DNA of 9,255 nt from Sulfurimonas sp. (GCA_030673275.1 DAOVJL010000027.1:1-9255); one strand, 5' to 3'. Positions 1 to 6,804 are shown, numbered from the stretch's first letter. Numbers and translations are program-made. The notes: generated by a model not told the origin, from the sequence alone.

Positions 1-122
1 CATATCTGTAATTTTATCATACTTATAGATATATTTTGTAATTATATTTCTTATTTTTATATTAAAATTTTTATTATGTTTCATTTTAGAAGAAAAATTT
101 AAAAATACATGTTAGAAATATT

Positions 123-141
123 AACTTTAAGGGGTAAAGTT
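123..141. other. Small hairpin in the left non-coding region
   Basis: AACTTTA and TAAAGTT are perfect 7-bp arms around AGGGG, followed on the plus strand by TAATTTTT. It could terminate a gene entering from the left, but that gene is outside the window. The rest of 1-186 is A+T-rich and shows no convincing gene. Confidence 0.3.
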
Positions 142-186
142 TAATTTTTAGGAGAAAATTGAGATATATTTCTACATGTAAAATAT

Positions 187-208
187 ACAAGGCCACAAGT
201 GACCCTGT
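187..208 (-). terminator. Probable terminator of the porin gene
   Basis: Read on the minus strand, ACAGGGTCAC-TT-GTGGCCTTGT folds into about ten pairs, two of them G-U wobbles, and is followed by a U-rich stretch (TATATTTTA). It lies about 30 nt beyond the porin stop codon. On the plus strand the two wobbles would become A-C mismatches, so the structure favours the minus-strand transcript. The 2-nt loop implies that the top pair opens. Confidence 0.6.
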
Positions 209-240
209 TAGGAGATATAATTTATATTTAGATGAAAGAC

Positions 241-1572
241 CTACCAGTGAACCTCAGCAGTTAACATTGCTGATGTCCAGTTAGTAGCAGCTGAACCTTT
301 ATAGTTAGCACCGTCTTTAGCATCATATGATTGACCTGATAGTAACCATTTGAAGTTTTTGTTTTGTTGCCAAGCTACACCATAAATAGCACTGTTTGTT
401 TCATACTCTTCAGTATCACTTTTTTCAGCAGTCCAGTTGTCATAACGACCTATTACAGAGAATTGTTTTTTCTCACCAAAACGGTAAGTACCATTTACAG
501 AGTAACCTTCCCCGTTCCAATTAGAATCATCAACTCTGTCATTTTCAGAAGTTACATACTGAGCAGCTATTAGGAATGACGGAGTGTTATACACTGTATG
601 AAGACCATACCACACATAGTCTTCAGCATCAACAATAGCATTATCTCCAGTAGCATTTTTAGAGTTGTCCATGTTATACTGACCAAAGAATGATACATCG
701 AAATAATCATCTTTTAATGGTTTTCTTTTCTTCTCACCATTACCAAGTAGTGCCCCAGTAACTCTCCACTCAGCAGAAATACCATCACCAATATGTTCTT
801 CATCACCTTCACCATCGTTTGAACCATGGTAACCTTCACCATTAAATATACCTAATTCAGAAGTAAAATAAGGAGTTTTAGTCTTAAAGTTAACACCCAA
901 GTCAGCAGAATTTGTAAGGTGTGAAGCTTCACTAGCCTCTACAAATACTTTAGAAATTGAACGCATCCACCAACTTTGGTGTTCTTCATAGTCAATCCAC
1001 GGTCTGTGAACCATACCGAACTCAACACCAGTATATGGAAGTACTTCATTTAAATAAAGGTAAGCATACTTAACATATACATCAGCATGACCTTCGCCAT
1101 CAGCAGTAGAGTTAGAATAAGTAGAATCTAAAGTAACACGAAGAAAACTTTTAGGATCATCTAATACATAAGCTTTTACTTGAACATAATTTCTACGCAT
1201 TTCGAAGTTACCAGTGTTTTCTGATTGAGTATTTTTCTGATTGTAACCTAAGTAGTGAGTACCACTGAATTTTAGTTTTGAAGTTTTAGAAAATACAGGA
1301 GTTGATTTTTTAACTTCTGCTAAAATATCTTTTTTAAGCTCTGCTTTTATCTCCTCTTTCATCTCTTTTTTCTCAGAAGGAGTAACAGCTTGAGATGCTG
1401 CCTGCATCGCACCCATTACTTCTTGAGGATTAGCTTTAAGTTCTGTACGACCTTCACCCGCTGTTACAAAAACTTGACCATTTGCATCTGTATAAAATTT
1501 AATATCACCTGCTGTTGCAGAAACTGTACCGATTGTTAATGCAGCTAATGTTGATAAAACTATTTTTTTCAT
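241..1572 (-). CDS. Outer-membrane porin, candidate phosphate-starvation-induced
   Basis: A 443-residue outer-membrane beta-barrel porin. Residues 1-21 form a signal peptide with an Ala-Thr-Ala cleavage site before Gly22. A charged helical stretch (about 66-89, rich in KKE/EIK) follows, possibly a periplasmic coiled coil. From about residue 98 there are alternating strand-like segments with aromatic girdles, including FEMRRNYVQVKAYV, typical of OprP/OprO-like and related epsilonproteobacterial porins. The chain ends in Trp, as expected for recognition by the Bam assembly machinery. The ribosome-binding site is AAGGGA, just upstream of the ATG. The promoter carries the same candidate Pho box and spacing as pstS and pstC, so phosphate-limited expression and phosphate or anion uptake are inferred. 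Substrate selectivity cannot be read from the sequence. The gene is transcribed divergently from the receiver-kinase gene. Confidence 0.88.
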   Translation of the reverse strand: MKKIVLSTLAALTIGTVSATAGDIKFYTDANGQVFVTAGEGRTELKANPQEVMGAMQAASQAVTPSEKKEMKEEIKAELKKDILAEVKKSTPVFSKTSKLKFSGTHYLGYNQKNTQSENTGNFEMRRNYVQVKAYVLDDPKSFLRVTLDSTYSNSTADGEGHADVYVKYAYLYLNEVLPYTGVEFGMVHRPWIDYEEHQSWWMRSISKVFVEASEASHLTNSADLGVNFKTKTPYFTSELGIFNGEGYHGSNDGEGDEEHIGDGISAEWRVTGALLGNGEKKRKPLKDDYFDVSFFGQYNMDNSKNATGDNAIVDAEDYVWYGLHTVYNTPSFLIAAQYVTSENDRVDDSNWNGEGYSVNGTYRFGEKKQFSVIGRYDNWTAEKSDTEEYETNSAIYGVAWQQNKNFKWLLSGQSYDAKDGANYKGSAATNWTSAMLTAEVHW

Positions 1573-1601
1573 TTTTTTCCCTTTTTTATTTTGTTACTGA
1601 A

Positions 1602-1634
1602 AGTATAAAATGCTTAGGTTACATAATGATTACA
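1602..1634 (-). promoter_or_regulatory. Porin promoter with candidate Pho box
   Basis: On the minus strand TGTAATC-ATTA-TGTAACC (1617-1634) is a direct repeat with an 11-bp period. It is followed by 9 nt and a TATACT -10 box (1602-1607). There is no separate -35 box, so the repeat sits where an activator would replace it. The layout matches the pstS and pstC promoters exactly. Confidence 0.75.
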
Positions 1635-1694
1635 AAATAAAAAATTAACTTATTTTAAAATTCTAAATGATACACTTAGCGATTAATTTATTAG

Positions 1695-1721
1695 ATGCAG
1701 GGAAATTTAATGCAGGGAAAT
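1695..1721 (+). repeat. Tandem duplication at the start of the receiver-kinase gene
   Basis: The 12-mer ATGCAGGGAAAT occurs at 1695-1706 and again at 1710-1721, with a 15-bp period. It gives an MQGNL-MQGN protein start. The AGGGA of the first copy acts as the ribosome-binding site for the ATG of the second, so the duplication offers two in-frame starts. Confidence 0.8.
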
Positions 1722-2855
1722 CACTCTTTTAACGATAAAAGTATTTTAATTATTGATGATAATAATACAAATATACTGCTAATAAAAAGTATGCTTGAAG
1801 ATGAAGGATATACATCAATATTCACTGCTGCATCTGCAAAAGAAGCTTATGAACTTTTAGAAAAAGATGAGATTAGAATTATTTTATTAGATGTTTCTAT
1901 GCCTGATATAGATGGCATTGAGGCTTGTCAAACAATACGTAAAACACAAAAAACCAAACATATTCCAATAATTATGGTAACTGCTGATGACAGTAATGAA
2001 ACTTTGAAAAAAAGTTTCGATGCCGGTGCAAATGATTTTGTGACGAAACCAATTAACTTCATCAACCTAAACAGTAGAATCAAAAATGTTCTTTCACATA
2101 AAGAGAAAGATGAAATGATTCAAAACCAGACTCGATCTGCAGCAATGAGTGAATTGGTAGAGTTACTGACTTATCAATGGAAGCAACCTCTGACAGATAT
2201 AAGTGAAAAGGCATTAAAAATACAAGATGCATATCAAATTGGTAAAATAGATAAAAAAACACTTGAAGAAAACATAAATAATATAGATGAAATTGCACAA
2301 GAACTTTTAAAAGCTCTTGATGATATTAAAAATATATCTAAAGTTGACAACAAAGCTTCTCAAACAGATATCAATAAACTTGTTAAATATGCTCTAAATA
2401 TTATAAAAAAGAGTTACAAAAGCAAAAAAATCTCTTTACAAATGAAAGAGGATGAAAATTTAGAAAAAATCTTAATGTATCCAAATGAATTTATAAGAGT
2501 ACTTTTAAATATATTTATCAACTCCCAAGAGGCATTTTTAAGGACAAAACAAGAATCAAAAAAAGTTGTTCAGATTATTACCTCTCAAGATGAAAAATAT
2601 ACAAAAGTTATTATCAGAGATAATGCCGGAGGGATCAGTTCTGAGAATATTTTAAAAATTTTTGATCCATATTTTAGTAGCAAAACTAACAAAAACACTA
2701 CAGGTCTTGGTCTTTACGATTGCAAACAAATTATAGAAGAACATCAGGGTGGCAAACTAAATATTACTTCAGAAAACAACATCACTGAAGTATCTATAGA
2801 GTTATTAAATCATAGTCCTTATATAGAAAGTCTTAGTGAAGAAGAGTTAGTTTAG
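1710..2855 (+). CDS. Response-regulator/histidine-kinase hybrid with Tyr in place of the H-box His
   Basis: A soluble two-component protein with no membrane segment. Numbering is from the ATG at 1710. The receiver domain (about 10-130) has the acidic pair D16/D17, phosphoacceptor D61, T91 and K113, so it looks competent. A dimerisation helix follows with YQWKQPL at 155-161. Related kinases of this phylum read HQWRQPL, so the His is replaced by Y155 (TAT). The HATPase domain keeps the N-box Asn (N271), DNAGG (304-308), FDPYFSS and GLGL (332-335). ATP may still bind, but ordinary autophosphorylation seems unlikely. The start at 1710 has AGGGA 6 nt upstream, whereas the in-frame ATG at 1695 has no such site. 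It could act as a phosphatase, a signalling scaffold or a degenerate kinase. Partner and signal are unknown; it lies between two putative phosphate-regulated genes. Confidence 0.85.
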   Translation: MQGNHSFNDKSILIIDDNNTNILLIKSMLEDEGYTSIFTAASAKEAYELLEKDEIRIILLDVSMPDIDGIEACQTIRKTQKTKHIPIIMVTADDSNETLKKSFDAGANDFVTKPINFINLNSRIKNVLSHKEKDEMIQNQTRSAAMSELVELLTYQWKQPLTDISEKALKIQDAYQIGKIDKKTLEENINNIDEIAQELLKALDDIKNISKVDNKASQTDINKLVKYALNIIKKSYKSKKISLQMKEDENLEKILMYPNEFIRVLLNIFINSQEAFLRTKQESKKVVQIITSQDEKYTKVIIRDNAGGISSENILKIFDPYFSSKTNKNTTGLGLYDCKQIIEEHQGGKLNITSENNITEVSIELLNHSPYIESLSEEELV

Positions 2856-2866
2856 ATTCTGATTTA

Positions 2867-2908
2867 TTTGTTACATGTAAAATGGGATTCTGTAATGAGA
2901 GTAACAAA
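2867..2908. other. Inverted repeat between convergent kinase and pstS genes
   Basis: TTTGTTAC (2867-2874) and GTAACAAA (2901-2908) are perfect 8-bp arms around a 26-nt interior. It begins 11 nt after the kinase stop codon. No T-run follows on the plus strand, so it may end or protect the kinase mRNA, but it is not a classic terminator. Confidence 0.4.
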
Positions 2909-2909
2909 A

Positions 2910-2953
2910 CCCCAGGAGATAAAGGCCCTTGCTATGGGGATAACAAGAGCCCT
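2910..2953 (-). terminator. pstS terminator hairpin with possible pseudoknot
   Basis: In the minus-strand transcript AGGGCTCTTG (2953-2944) pairs with CAAGGGCCTT (2931-2922) through ten pairs with two wobbles, and is followed by TTAT. The 12-nt loop contains CCCCA (2939-2935), which is complementary to TGGGG just downstream (2914-2910), itself followed by TTTTG. The two helices interleave as in an H-type pseudoknot. It lies 11 nt past the pstS stop. Confidence 0.5.
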
Positions 2954-2964
2954 AGAAGAAGTGC

Positions 2965-3969
2965 TTACTTGATAGTAGCACTCCAATACTCTCTAATCAT
3001 CTTTTTAGTTGCTTCTGGAAGTGGGATATAACCTAACTTTTTAGCAGATTTGTCACCATTTTTAAAAGCATAATCATAAAATGCAATTATTTTCTTGTTC
3101 ATAGCCGGTTTTTCAACTGGAAGTAAAATAAATGTTGCTGCAACAATAGGGTAAGAAGTATCACCTGGTTGTAGAGCTAACATCGCATAGAAATTATCTT
3201 TTTTAGTCCAGCTTGCATATTTTGCGGCAGCTTTAAAGTTTTCTTCTCTTGCAGTAACCCATTTACCGTTTGCAGTTTTAAGTACAGCAGCTGAGAGATT
3301 GTTTTTCTCTTTATATGCATTTTCAATATAACCGATAGAGTATGGAGTTTGCTTAACTAAGTTTGCAACACCCTCATTACCTTTTCCACCAATACCAACA
3401 GCCCAGTCTATAGCTTTACCAGTTCCAAAATTGTCTTTCCAGTTTTTAGAACTTCCGCTTAGGTAGTAAGTAAAGTTATAAGTAGTACCTGACCCGTCTG
3501 AACGGTGAACAACAATAATCTTTTGGTTTGGAAGATTTACACCACTATTGTTAGCAGCGATTTTAGCATCATTCCATTTAGTGATTTTACCTGCAAAAAT
3601 ATCTGCTACAACATCGTTAGAAAGTTTTAGTGTCTCATCCGCGATTCCATCTACATTAAATGCAATAACGATTGAACCAATAACAGCTGGAAACTGTAAA
3701 AGTTTTGCTTTAGCCAATTTTTTAGAGTTAAGAGGTTTATCAGATGCACCAAAATCTACAATACGTTTAGTGATTTGTTTGATACCGCCACCTGAACCTA
3801 TTGACTGATAATTTACACGATTTTTTGTATCTTTTTTATATGAATATGCCCAATCATAATATACAGGAGCTGGGAAAGATGCACCTGCACCATTTATTTT
3901 ATCTGCCGCAAATGAAGAACTCACTGTTGCAGCTGTTACAAGTGCTACCAAAGCTAATTTTTTTAACAT
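2965..3969 (-). CDS. pstS: Periplasmic phosphate-binding protein PstS
   Basis: A 334-residue substrate-binding protein of the high-affinity phosphate ABC transporter. Residues 1-21 form a signal peptide ending Ser-Phe-Ala, with no lipobox Cys, so the mature protein should be soluble in the periplasm. Phosphate-pocket motifs of the family are visible: GAGASFP (27-33), GSGGG (59-63), DFGASD (73-78) and HRSDGSGTT (156-164). The length is close to E. coli PstS. The ribosome-binding site AAGGA lies 7-8 nt upstream of the ATG. The gene points away from pstCAB-phoU, although pstS is commonly the first gene of that operon. It has its own candidate Pho box and a TATAAT -10 box, which allows the binding protein to be made in excess of the membrane components. 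Confidence 0.96.
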   Translation of the reverse strand: MLKKLALVALVTAATVSSSFAADKINGAGASFPAPVYYDWAYSYKKDTKNRVNYQSIGSGGGIKQITKRIVDFGASDKPLNSKKLAKAKLLQFPAVIGSIVIAFNVDGIADETLKLSNDVVADIFAGKITKWNDAKIAANNSGVNLPNQKIIVVHRSDGSGTTYNFTYYLSGSSKNWKDNFGTGKAIDWAVGIGGKGNEGVANLVKQTPYSIGYIENAYKEKNNLSAAVLKTANGKWVTAREENFKAAAKYASWTKKDNFYAMLALQPGDTSYPIVAATFILLPVEKPAMNKKIIAFYDYAFKNGDKSAKKLGYIPLPEATKKMIREYWSATIK

Positions 3970-4000
3970 TTTTTTTCCTTATGTTTGAATGTTTGGCGGA

Positions 4001-4033
4001 ATTATAAAAGTAAAATATTACAAGATGATTACA
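4001..4033 (-). promoter_or_regulatory. pstS promoter with candidate Pho box
   Basis: On the minus strand TGTAATC-ATCT-TGTAATA (4016-4033) is followed after 9 nt by a perfect TATAAT -10 box (4001-4006). The repeat unit, 11-bp period and 9-nt gap match the porin promoter. This box lies back to back with the pstC box, 25 nt apart. Confidence 0.78.
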
Positions 4034-4058
4034 AAAAACTATACTTTTGTCTCTTTTT

Positions 4059-4091
4059 TGTAACCTGCATGTAACCAAGCTTTTCTACAAT
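4059..4091 (+). promoter_or_regulatory. pstC operon promoter with candidate Pho box
   Basis: TGTAACC-TGCA-TGTAACC (4059-4076) is a perfect 7-bp direct repeat with an 11-bp period. After 9 nt comes TACAAT (4086-4091) as the -10 box. Transcription should begin near 4098, leaving a leader of about 130 nt before pstC. Confidence 0.78.
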
Positions 4092-4104
4092 TGCGAACTT
4101 TAAA

Positions 4105-4204
4105 GGAGTCAAAATGACTCCCTCTCACCAAAGGTGAAGCTTTAGTGACTGAATATACTCTGAACTCATGTGCCCCTTGAGGGTATGTTCAGATTATACG
4201 AGAT
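4105..4204 (+). repeat. Structured leader element, copy 1 (pstC leader)
   Basis: The order is: hairpin GGAGTCA/TGACTCC (4105-4121); hairpin TCACC-AAA-GGTGA (4125-4137); a linker of 21 nt (4137-4157) identical to copy 2; a long hairpin (4154-4165 with 4187-4198, one mismatch); and then a GAGAT tail. The long hairpin has a 21-nt apical part containing CCC/GGG. The core shared with copy 2 is 4118-4204. It fills most of the predicted pstC leader and ends 23 nt before the TTG start. Confidence 0.75.
4114..4137 (+). CDS. Possible 7-residue leader peptide upstream of pstC
   Basis: ATG ACT CCC TCT CAC CAA AGG TGA would encode MTPSHQR. AAAGGAG (4102-4108) is a near-ideal ribosome-binding site 5 nt upstream, and it starts only a few nt after the predicted transcription start. 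A hairpin GGAGTCA-AAA-TGACTCC (4105-4121) would sequester both this site and the ATG, and the coding part overlaps the next hairpin. The layout resembles a leader-peptide control region. It is too short to support by coding statistics, and the copy of the element before pstB lacks it. Confidence 0.35.
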   Translation: MTPSHQR

Positions 4205-4227
4205 TTGACAATAGTAAGGAAGTATTT

Positions 4228-5085
4228 TTGAACACTACAATAGATAGACTATTTGCAAATACGACAAAAATCATAGCACTTGCAATACTACTTATTGTTG
4301 CTTGGATCTTCGCAACTCTTTTAGACCATTCTATGGAATCCTTAAAAGCTTTTGGATTTGACTTTATTACAGAATCAAAATGGGCTCCTAACTTAGAAAA
4401 ATTTGGAGCATTGCCGGCGATCTACGGTTCTGTTATTTCAACTTTTCTAGCAATGATTCTAGCTGTTCCACTAGCAATCGGTGTTGCAATATTTTTAAGT
4501 GAACTCGCACCCGCTAAGCTAAAATCACCGGTAGGTGTATCTATCGAACTTTTAGCTGCTATTCCGTCTGTTATTTACGGTATGTGGGGACTTTTTTACT
4601 TTGTGCCCATCATTCGTGATGTATTTGGTGGAATCGGAATCAGTATGCTTACAGCTGGTATAGTTTTATCAATTATGATTTTACCTTTTATGGCTGCTGT
4701 AACTCGTGATGCGATGAATACGACACCTGATATTTTAAAAGAGTCAGCTTATGCTCTTGGCGGAACTAAGTGGGATGTCATTAAAGATATAGTTATTCCT
4801 TACGCAAAAGCAGGAATAATCGGTTCATTCATCTTAGCTCTTGGTCGTGCTATAGGTGAGACTATGGCAGTTACATTTGTTATGGGTAATGTTCATAAAA
4901 TATCAATAGATTTAACAGCACCTGCTACTTCTATCCCAGTAACACTTGCAAATGAGTTTACAGAAGCAGATACAGATTTATATTATTCATCTCTATTTGA
5001 ATTATCGCTTTTACTTCTTATTATTAGTTTTACAATTATCTCAGTTGCAAAGTTCTACTTCCTTAGAAGAAAGAGAGTTGCGTAA
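4228..5085 (+). CDS. pstC: Phosphate ABC transporter permease PstC
   Basis: Inner-membrane permease that forms the phosphate channel with PstA. About six membrane segments are visible, the first at about residues 14-32. The cytoplasmic EAA loop that contacts PstB begins at E172 (ESAYALGGTKWDVIKDIVIP), and the family block GRAIGETMAVTF follows. The protein is 285 residues from the TTG at 4228, which has TAAGGA 7 nt upstream. The frame stays open back to an ATG at 4168, but those 20 extra residues are not family-like, have no ribosome-binding site and lie inside the leader hairpin. The stop overlaps the pstA start (TAATG), so the two are translationally coupled. Confidence 0.93.
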   Translation: MNTTIDRLFANTTKIIALAILLIVAWIFATLLDHSMESLKAFGFDFITESKWAPNLEKFGALPAIYGSVISTFLAMILAVPLAIGVAIFLSELAPAKLKSPVGVSIELLAAIPSVIYGMWGLFYFVPIIRDVFGGIGISMLTAGIVLSIMILPFMAAVTRDAMNTTPDILKESAYALGGTKWDVIKDIVIPYAKAGIIGSFILALGRAIGETMAVTFVMGNVHKISIDLTAPATSIPVTLANEFTEADTDLYYSSLFELSLLLLIISFTIISVAKFYFLRRKRVA

Positions 5086-5924
5086 TGACTCATACTCAAA
5101 AAAGAATAGTTATAAATAGAGTTGTTATGACTCTATCAACTCTATCAGCAGTTATTGGTATAGGTTTTTTACTTTGGATTTTAAGTGTATTAGTAATCAA
5201 TGGTGTTGATGCGCTAAGCTGGAGTATATTTTCAGAGGAAGGTGCCCCTCCAGGATATGAAGAGAGTGGTTTAAAACATGCACTTATCGGTCAATTGATG
5301 ATTGTTGGTGTAGCAACTATAGTTGGTGTTCCTCTTGGTATTCTAGCTGGTACCTATCTAAGTGAATATGGTCAAAAGTCAAAACTTGCAGAGACTATCA
5401 GAGATATTTCTGACATTATGATGTCTGCTCCAAGTATTGTTATCGGTGCTTTTGTTTATGCTATTGTTGTTGCGCCAATGGGACATTTTAGCGGTTGGGC
5501 TGGCTCAATTGCCTTAACAATAATAATGTTACCGATTATCTTAAGAACGACAGATGACATGTTGCAACTTGTTCCTTCAACACTTAGAGAAGCTGCTTTT
5601 GCTTTAGGTGCACCGAAGTATAAAGTTATTACTCAAGTTGTATATCGCGGGGCAAAAGCCGGAATATTAACAGGTATTTTACTAGGCGTTGCTCGTGTGG
5701 CAGGTGAAACTGCTCCGCTACTGTTTACATCATTTAATGATAATTTTTTAAACACAGACATGAATGAACCTATGGCATCTCTAACAGTCACAATGTACAA
5801 CTATGCAACTTCACCTTATGAAGATTGGCAAAAACTTGGTTGGGCTGCAGCATTTATTTTAAGTATGTTTATTCTGTCTCTTAACATACTCGGACGACTA
5901 TTTATTATGAAGAAAAAATCTTGA
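5085..5924 (+). CDS. pstA: Phosphate ABC transporter permease PstA
   Basis: A 279-residue inner-membrane partner of PstC. It matches the PstA family closely: GLKHALIGQLMIVG, GVPLGILAGTYLSEYG, MMSAPSIVIGAFVYAIVV, HFSGWAGSIALT and ARVAGETAPLLFT. The EAA loop starts at E169 (EAAFALGAPKYKVITQVVYR). About six membrane helices are expected, with the first at about 12-38. The ATG overlaps the pstC stop by one base. The last codons form one arm of an A/T hairpin (5911-5920 with 5923-5932) that leads into the second copy of the structured element. Confidence 0.96.
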   Translation: MTHTQKRIVINRVVMTLSTLSAVIGIGFLLWILSVLVINGVDALSWSIFSEEGAPPGYEESGLKHALIGQLMIVGVATIVGVPLGILAGTYLSEYGQKSKLAETIRDISDIMMSAPSIVIGAFVYAIVVAPMGHFSGWAGSIALTIIMLPIILRTTDDMLQLVPSTLREAAFALGAPKYKVITQVVYRGAKAGILTGILLGVARVAGETAPLLFTSFNDNFLNTDMNEPMASLTVTMYNYATSPYEDWQKLGWAAAFILSMFILSLNILGRLFIMKKKS

Positions 5925-5997
5925 TTTTTTCTCCTCTTGCCAAAGGCAAAGCTTTAGTGACTGAATATAATTTGGACTTGTTCAAATTATATGAGAT
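5911..5997 (+). repeat. Structured leader element, copy 2 (pstA-pstB gap)
   Basis: The order matches copy 1: an A/T hairpin across the pstA stop (5911-5932); hairpin TTGCC-AAA-GGCAA (5937-5949); the same 21-nt linker (5949-5969); and a 12-bp hairpin (5965-5976 with 5981-5992, one G-U, CTTG loop), then GAGAT. The core shared with copy 1 is 5931-5997. It ends 21 nt before pstB. Both hairpins differ from copy 1 by paired changes, which points to selected RNA structure. Confidence 0.75.
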
Positions 5998-6018
5998 AAA
6001 TTATAAAAAAGGGAAATA

Positions 6019-6804
6019 ATGGCAACTATTATTGATATTACAGAAGAAAAAGCACTTGAAGTTAAAGACTTTGAGTTTACATATGCAGGAGCTGATGCAC
6101 CAAGTATCAAAAAACTTACTATGCCGATTGCAAAAAATAGTATAACTGCGCTTATAGGACCATCTGGATGTGGTAAGACAACACTTTTAAGAAGTTTTAA
6201 TCGTATGCATGACTTGTACCCTGGAAATGAGTATGCTGGAGAGATTCTTTTTAAAAATAAAAATATCTTAACATCTAAAGAGGACTTAATTAATCTTAGA
6301 ATTCAAATTGGTATGATCTTTCAAAAACCAACTGCATTTCCAATGAGTATATTTGATAATGTTGCTTATGGAATGAGACTGCAAGGAATAAAAAACAAAA
6401 TAGAGCTTCAAGACAGAGTTGAAAAAGCACTTCAAGATGCAGCTATTTGGAAAGAGGTTAAAGATAGACTAAAACATGATGCAAACGGCTTATCTGGAGG
6501 TCAACAACAGAGACTCTGCATAGCAAGAGCTGTTGCGGTTGAACCAGAAGTTTTACTCTTTGATGAGCCTACTTCTGCGCTTGACCCTATTTCAACTGCA
6601 GGGATTGAAGAACTTATAGTAGAACTTAGAGAGAGAGTATCGATTATTATAGTTACACATAATATGCAGCAAGCTGCAAGGGTAAGTGATTATACAGGTT
6701 TTATGTATTTAGGTGAGTTAATAGAATTAGGCAAAACAGAAGAGCTTTTTGTAACACCAAAAGAGAAGCTGACAGAAGAGTATATAACTGGAAAATTCGG
6801 TTGA
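6019..6804 (+). CDS. pstB: Phosphate ABC transporter ATPase PstB
   Basis: A 261-residue cytoplasmic ATPase that drives phosphate import through PstCA. All ABC motifs are intact: Walker A GPSGCGKT (47-54), Q-loop FQKP (101-104), signature LSGGQ (158-162), Walker B VLLFDE (178-183), D-loop SALD (186-189) and H-loop H214. Phe20/Tyr22 may stack on adenine. The length is near E. coli PstB. The ribosome-binding site is AAGGGA, 5 nt before the ATG. It is separated from pstA by 94 nt holding the second structured element, which is wider than the other gaps of the operon and may adjust ATPase expression relative to the permeases. Confidence 0.97.
   Translation: MATIIDITEEKALEVKDFEFTYAGADAPSIKKLTMPIAKNSITALIGPSGCGKTTLLRSFNRMHDLYPGNEYAGEILFKNKNILTSKEDLINLRIQIGMIFQKPTAFPMSIFDNVAYGMRLQGIKNKIELQDRVEKALQDAAIWKEVKDRLKHDANGLSGGQQQRLCIARAVAVEPEVLLFDEPTSALDPISTAGIEELIVELRERVSIIIVTHNMQQAARVSDYTGFMYLGELIELGKTEELFVTPKEKLTEEYITGKFG

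Noticed and set aside
2877..2895. Fourth Pho box at TGTAA...TGTAA after the kinase gene
   Set aside because: The half-sites are 14 bp apart rather than 11, there is no -10 box at the right distance, and no gene starts there.
173..2921. Shared 12-mer TACATGTAAAAT (173 and 2872) and AGGAGATA (210 and 2914) beyond the porin and pstS genes, as one common 3' element
   Set aside because: The order relative to the terminator hairpins differs between the two sites, spacing differs (37 and 42 nt), and a 12-mer match is expected by chance in A+T-rich DNA of this length.
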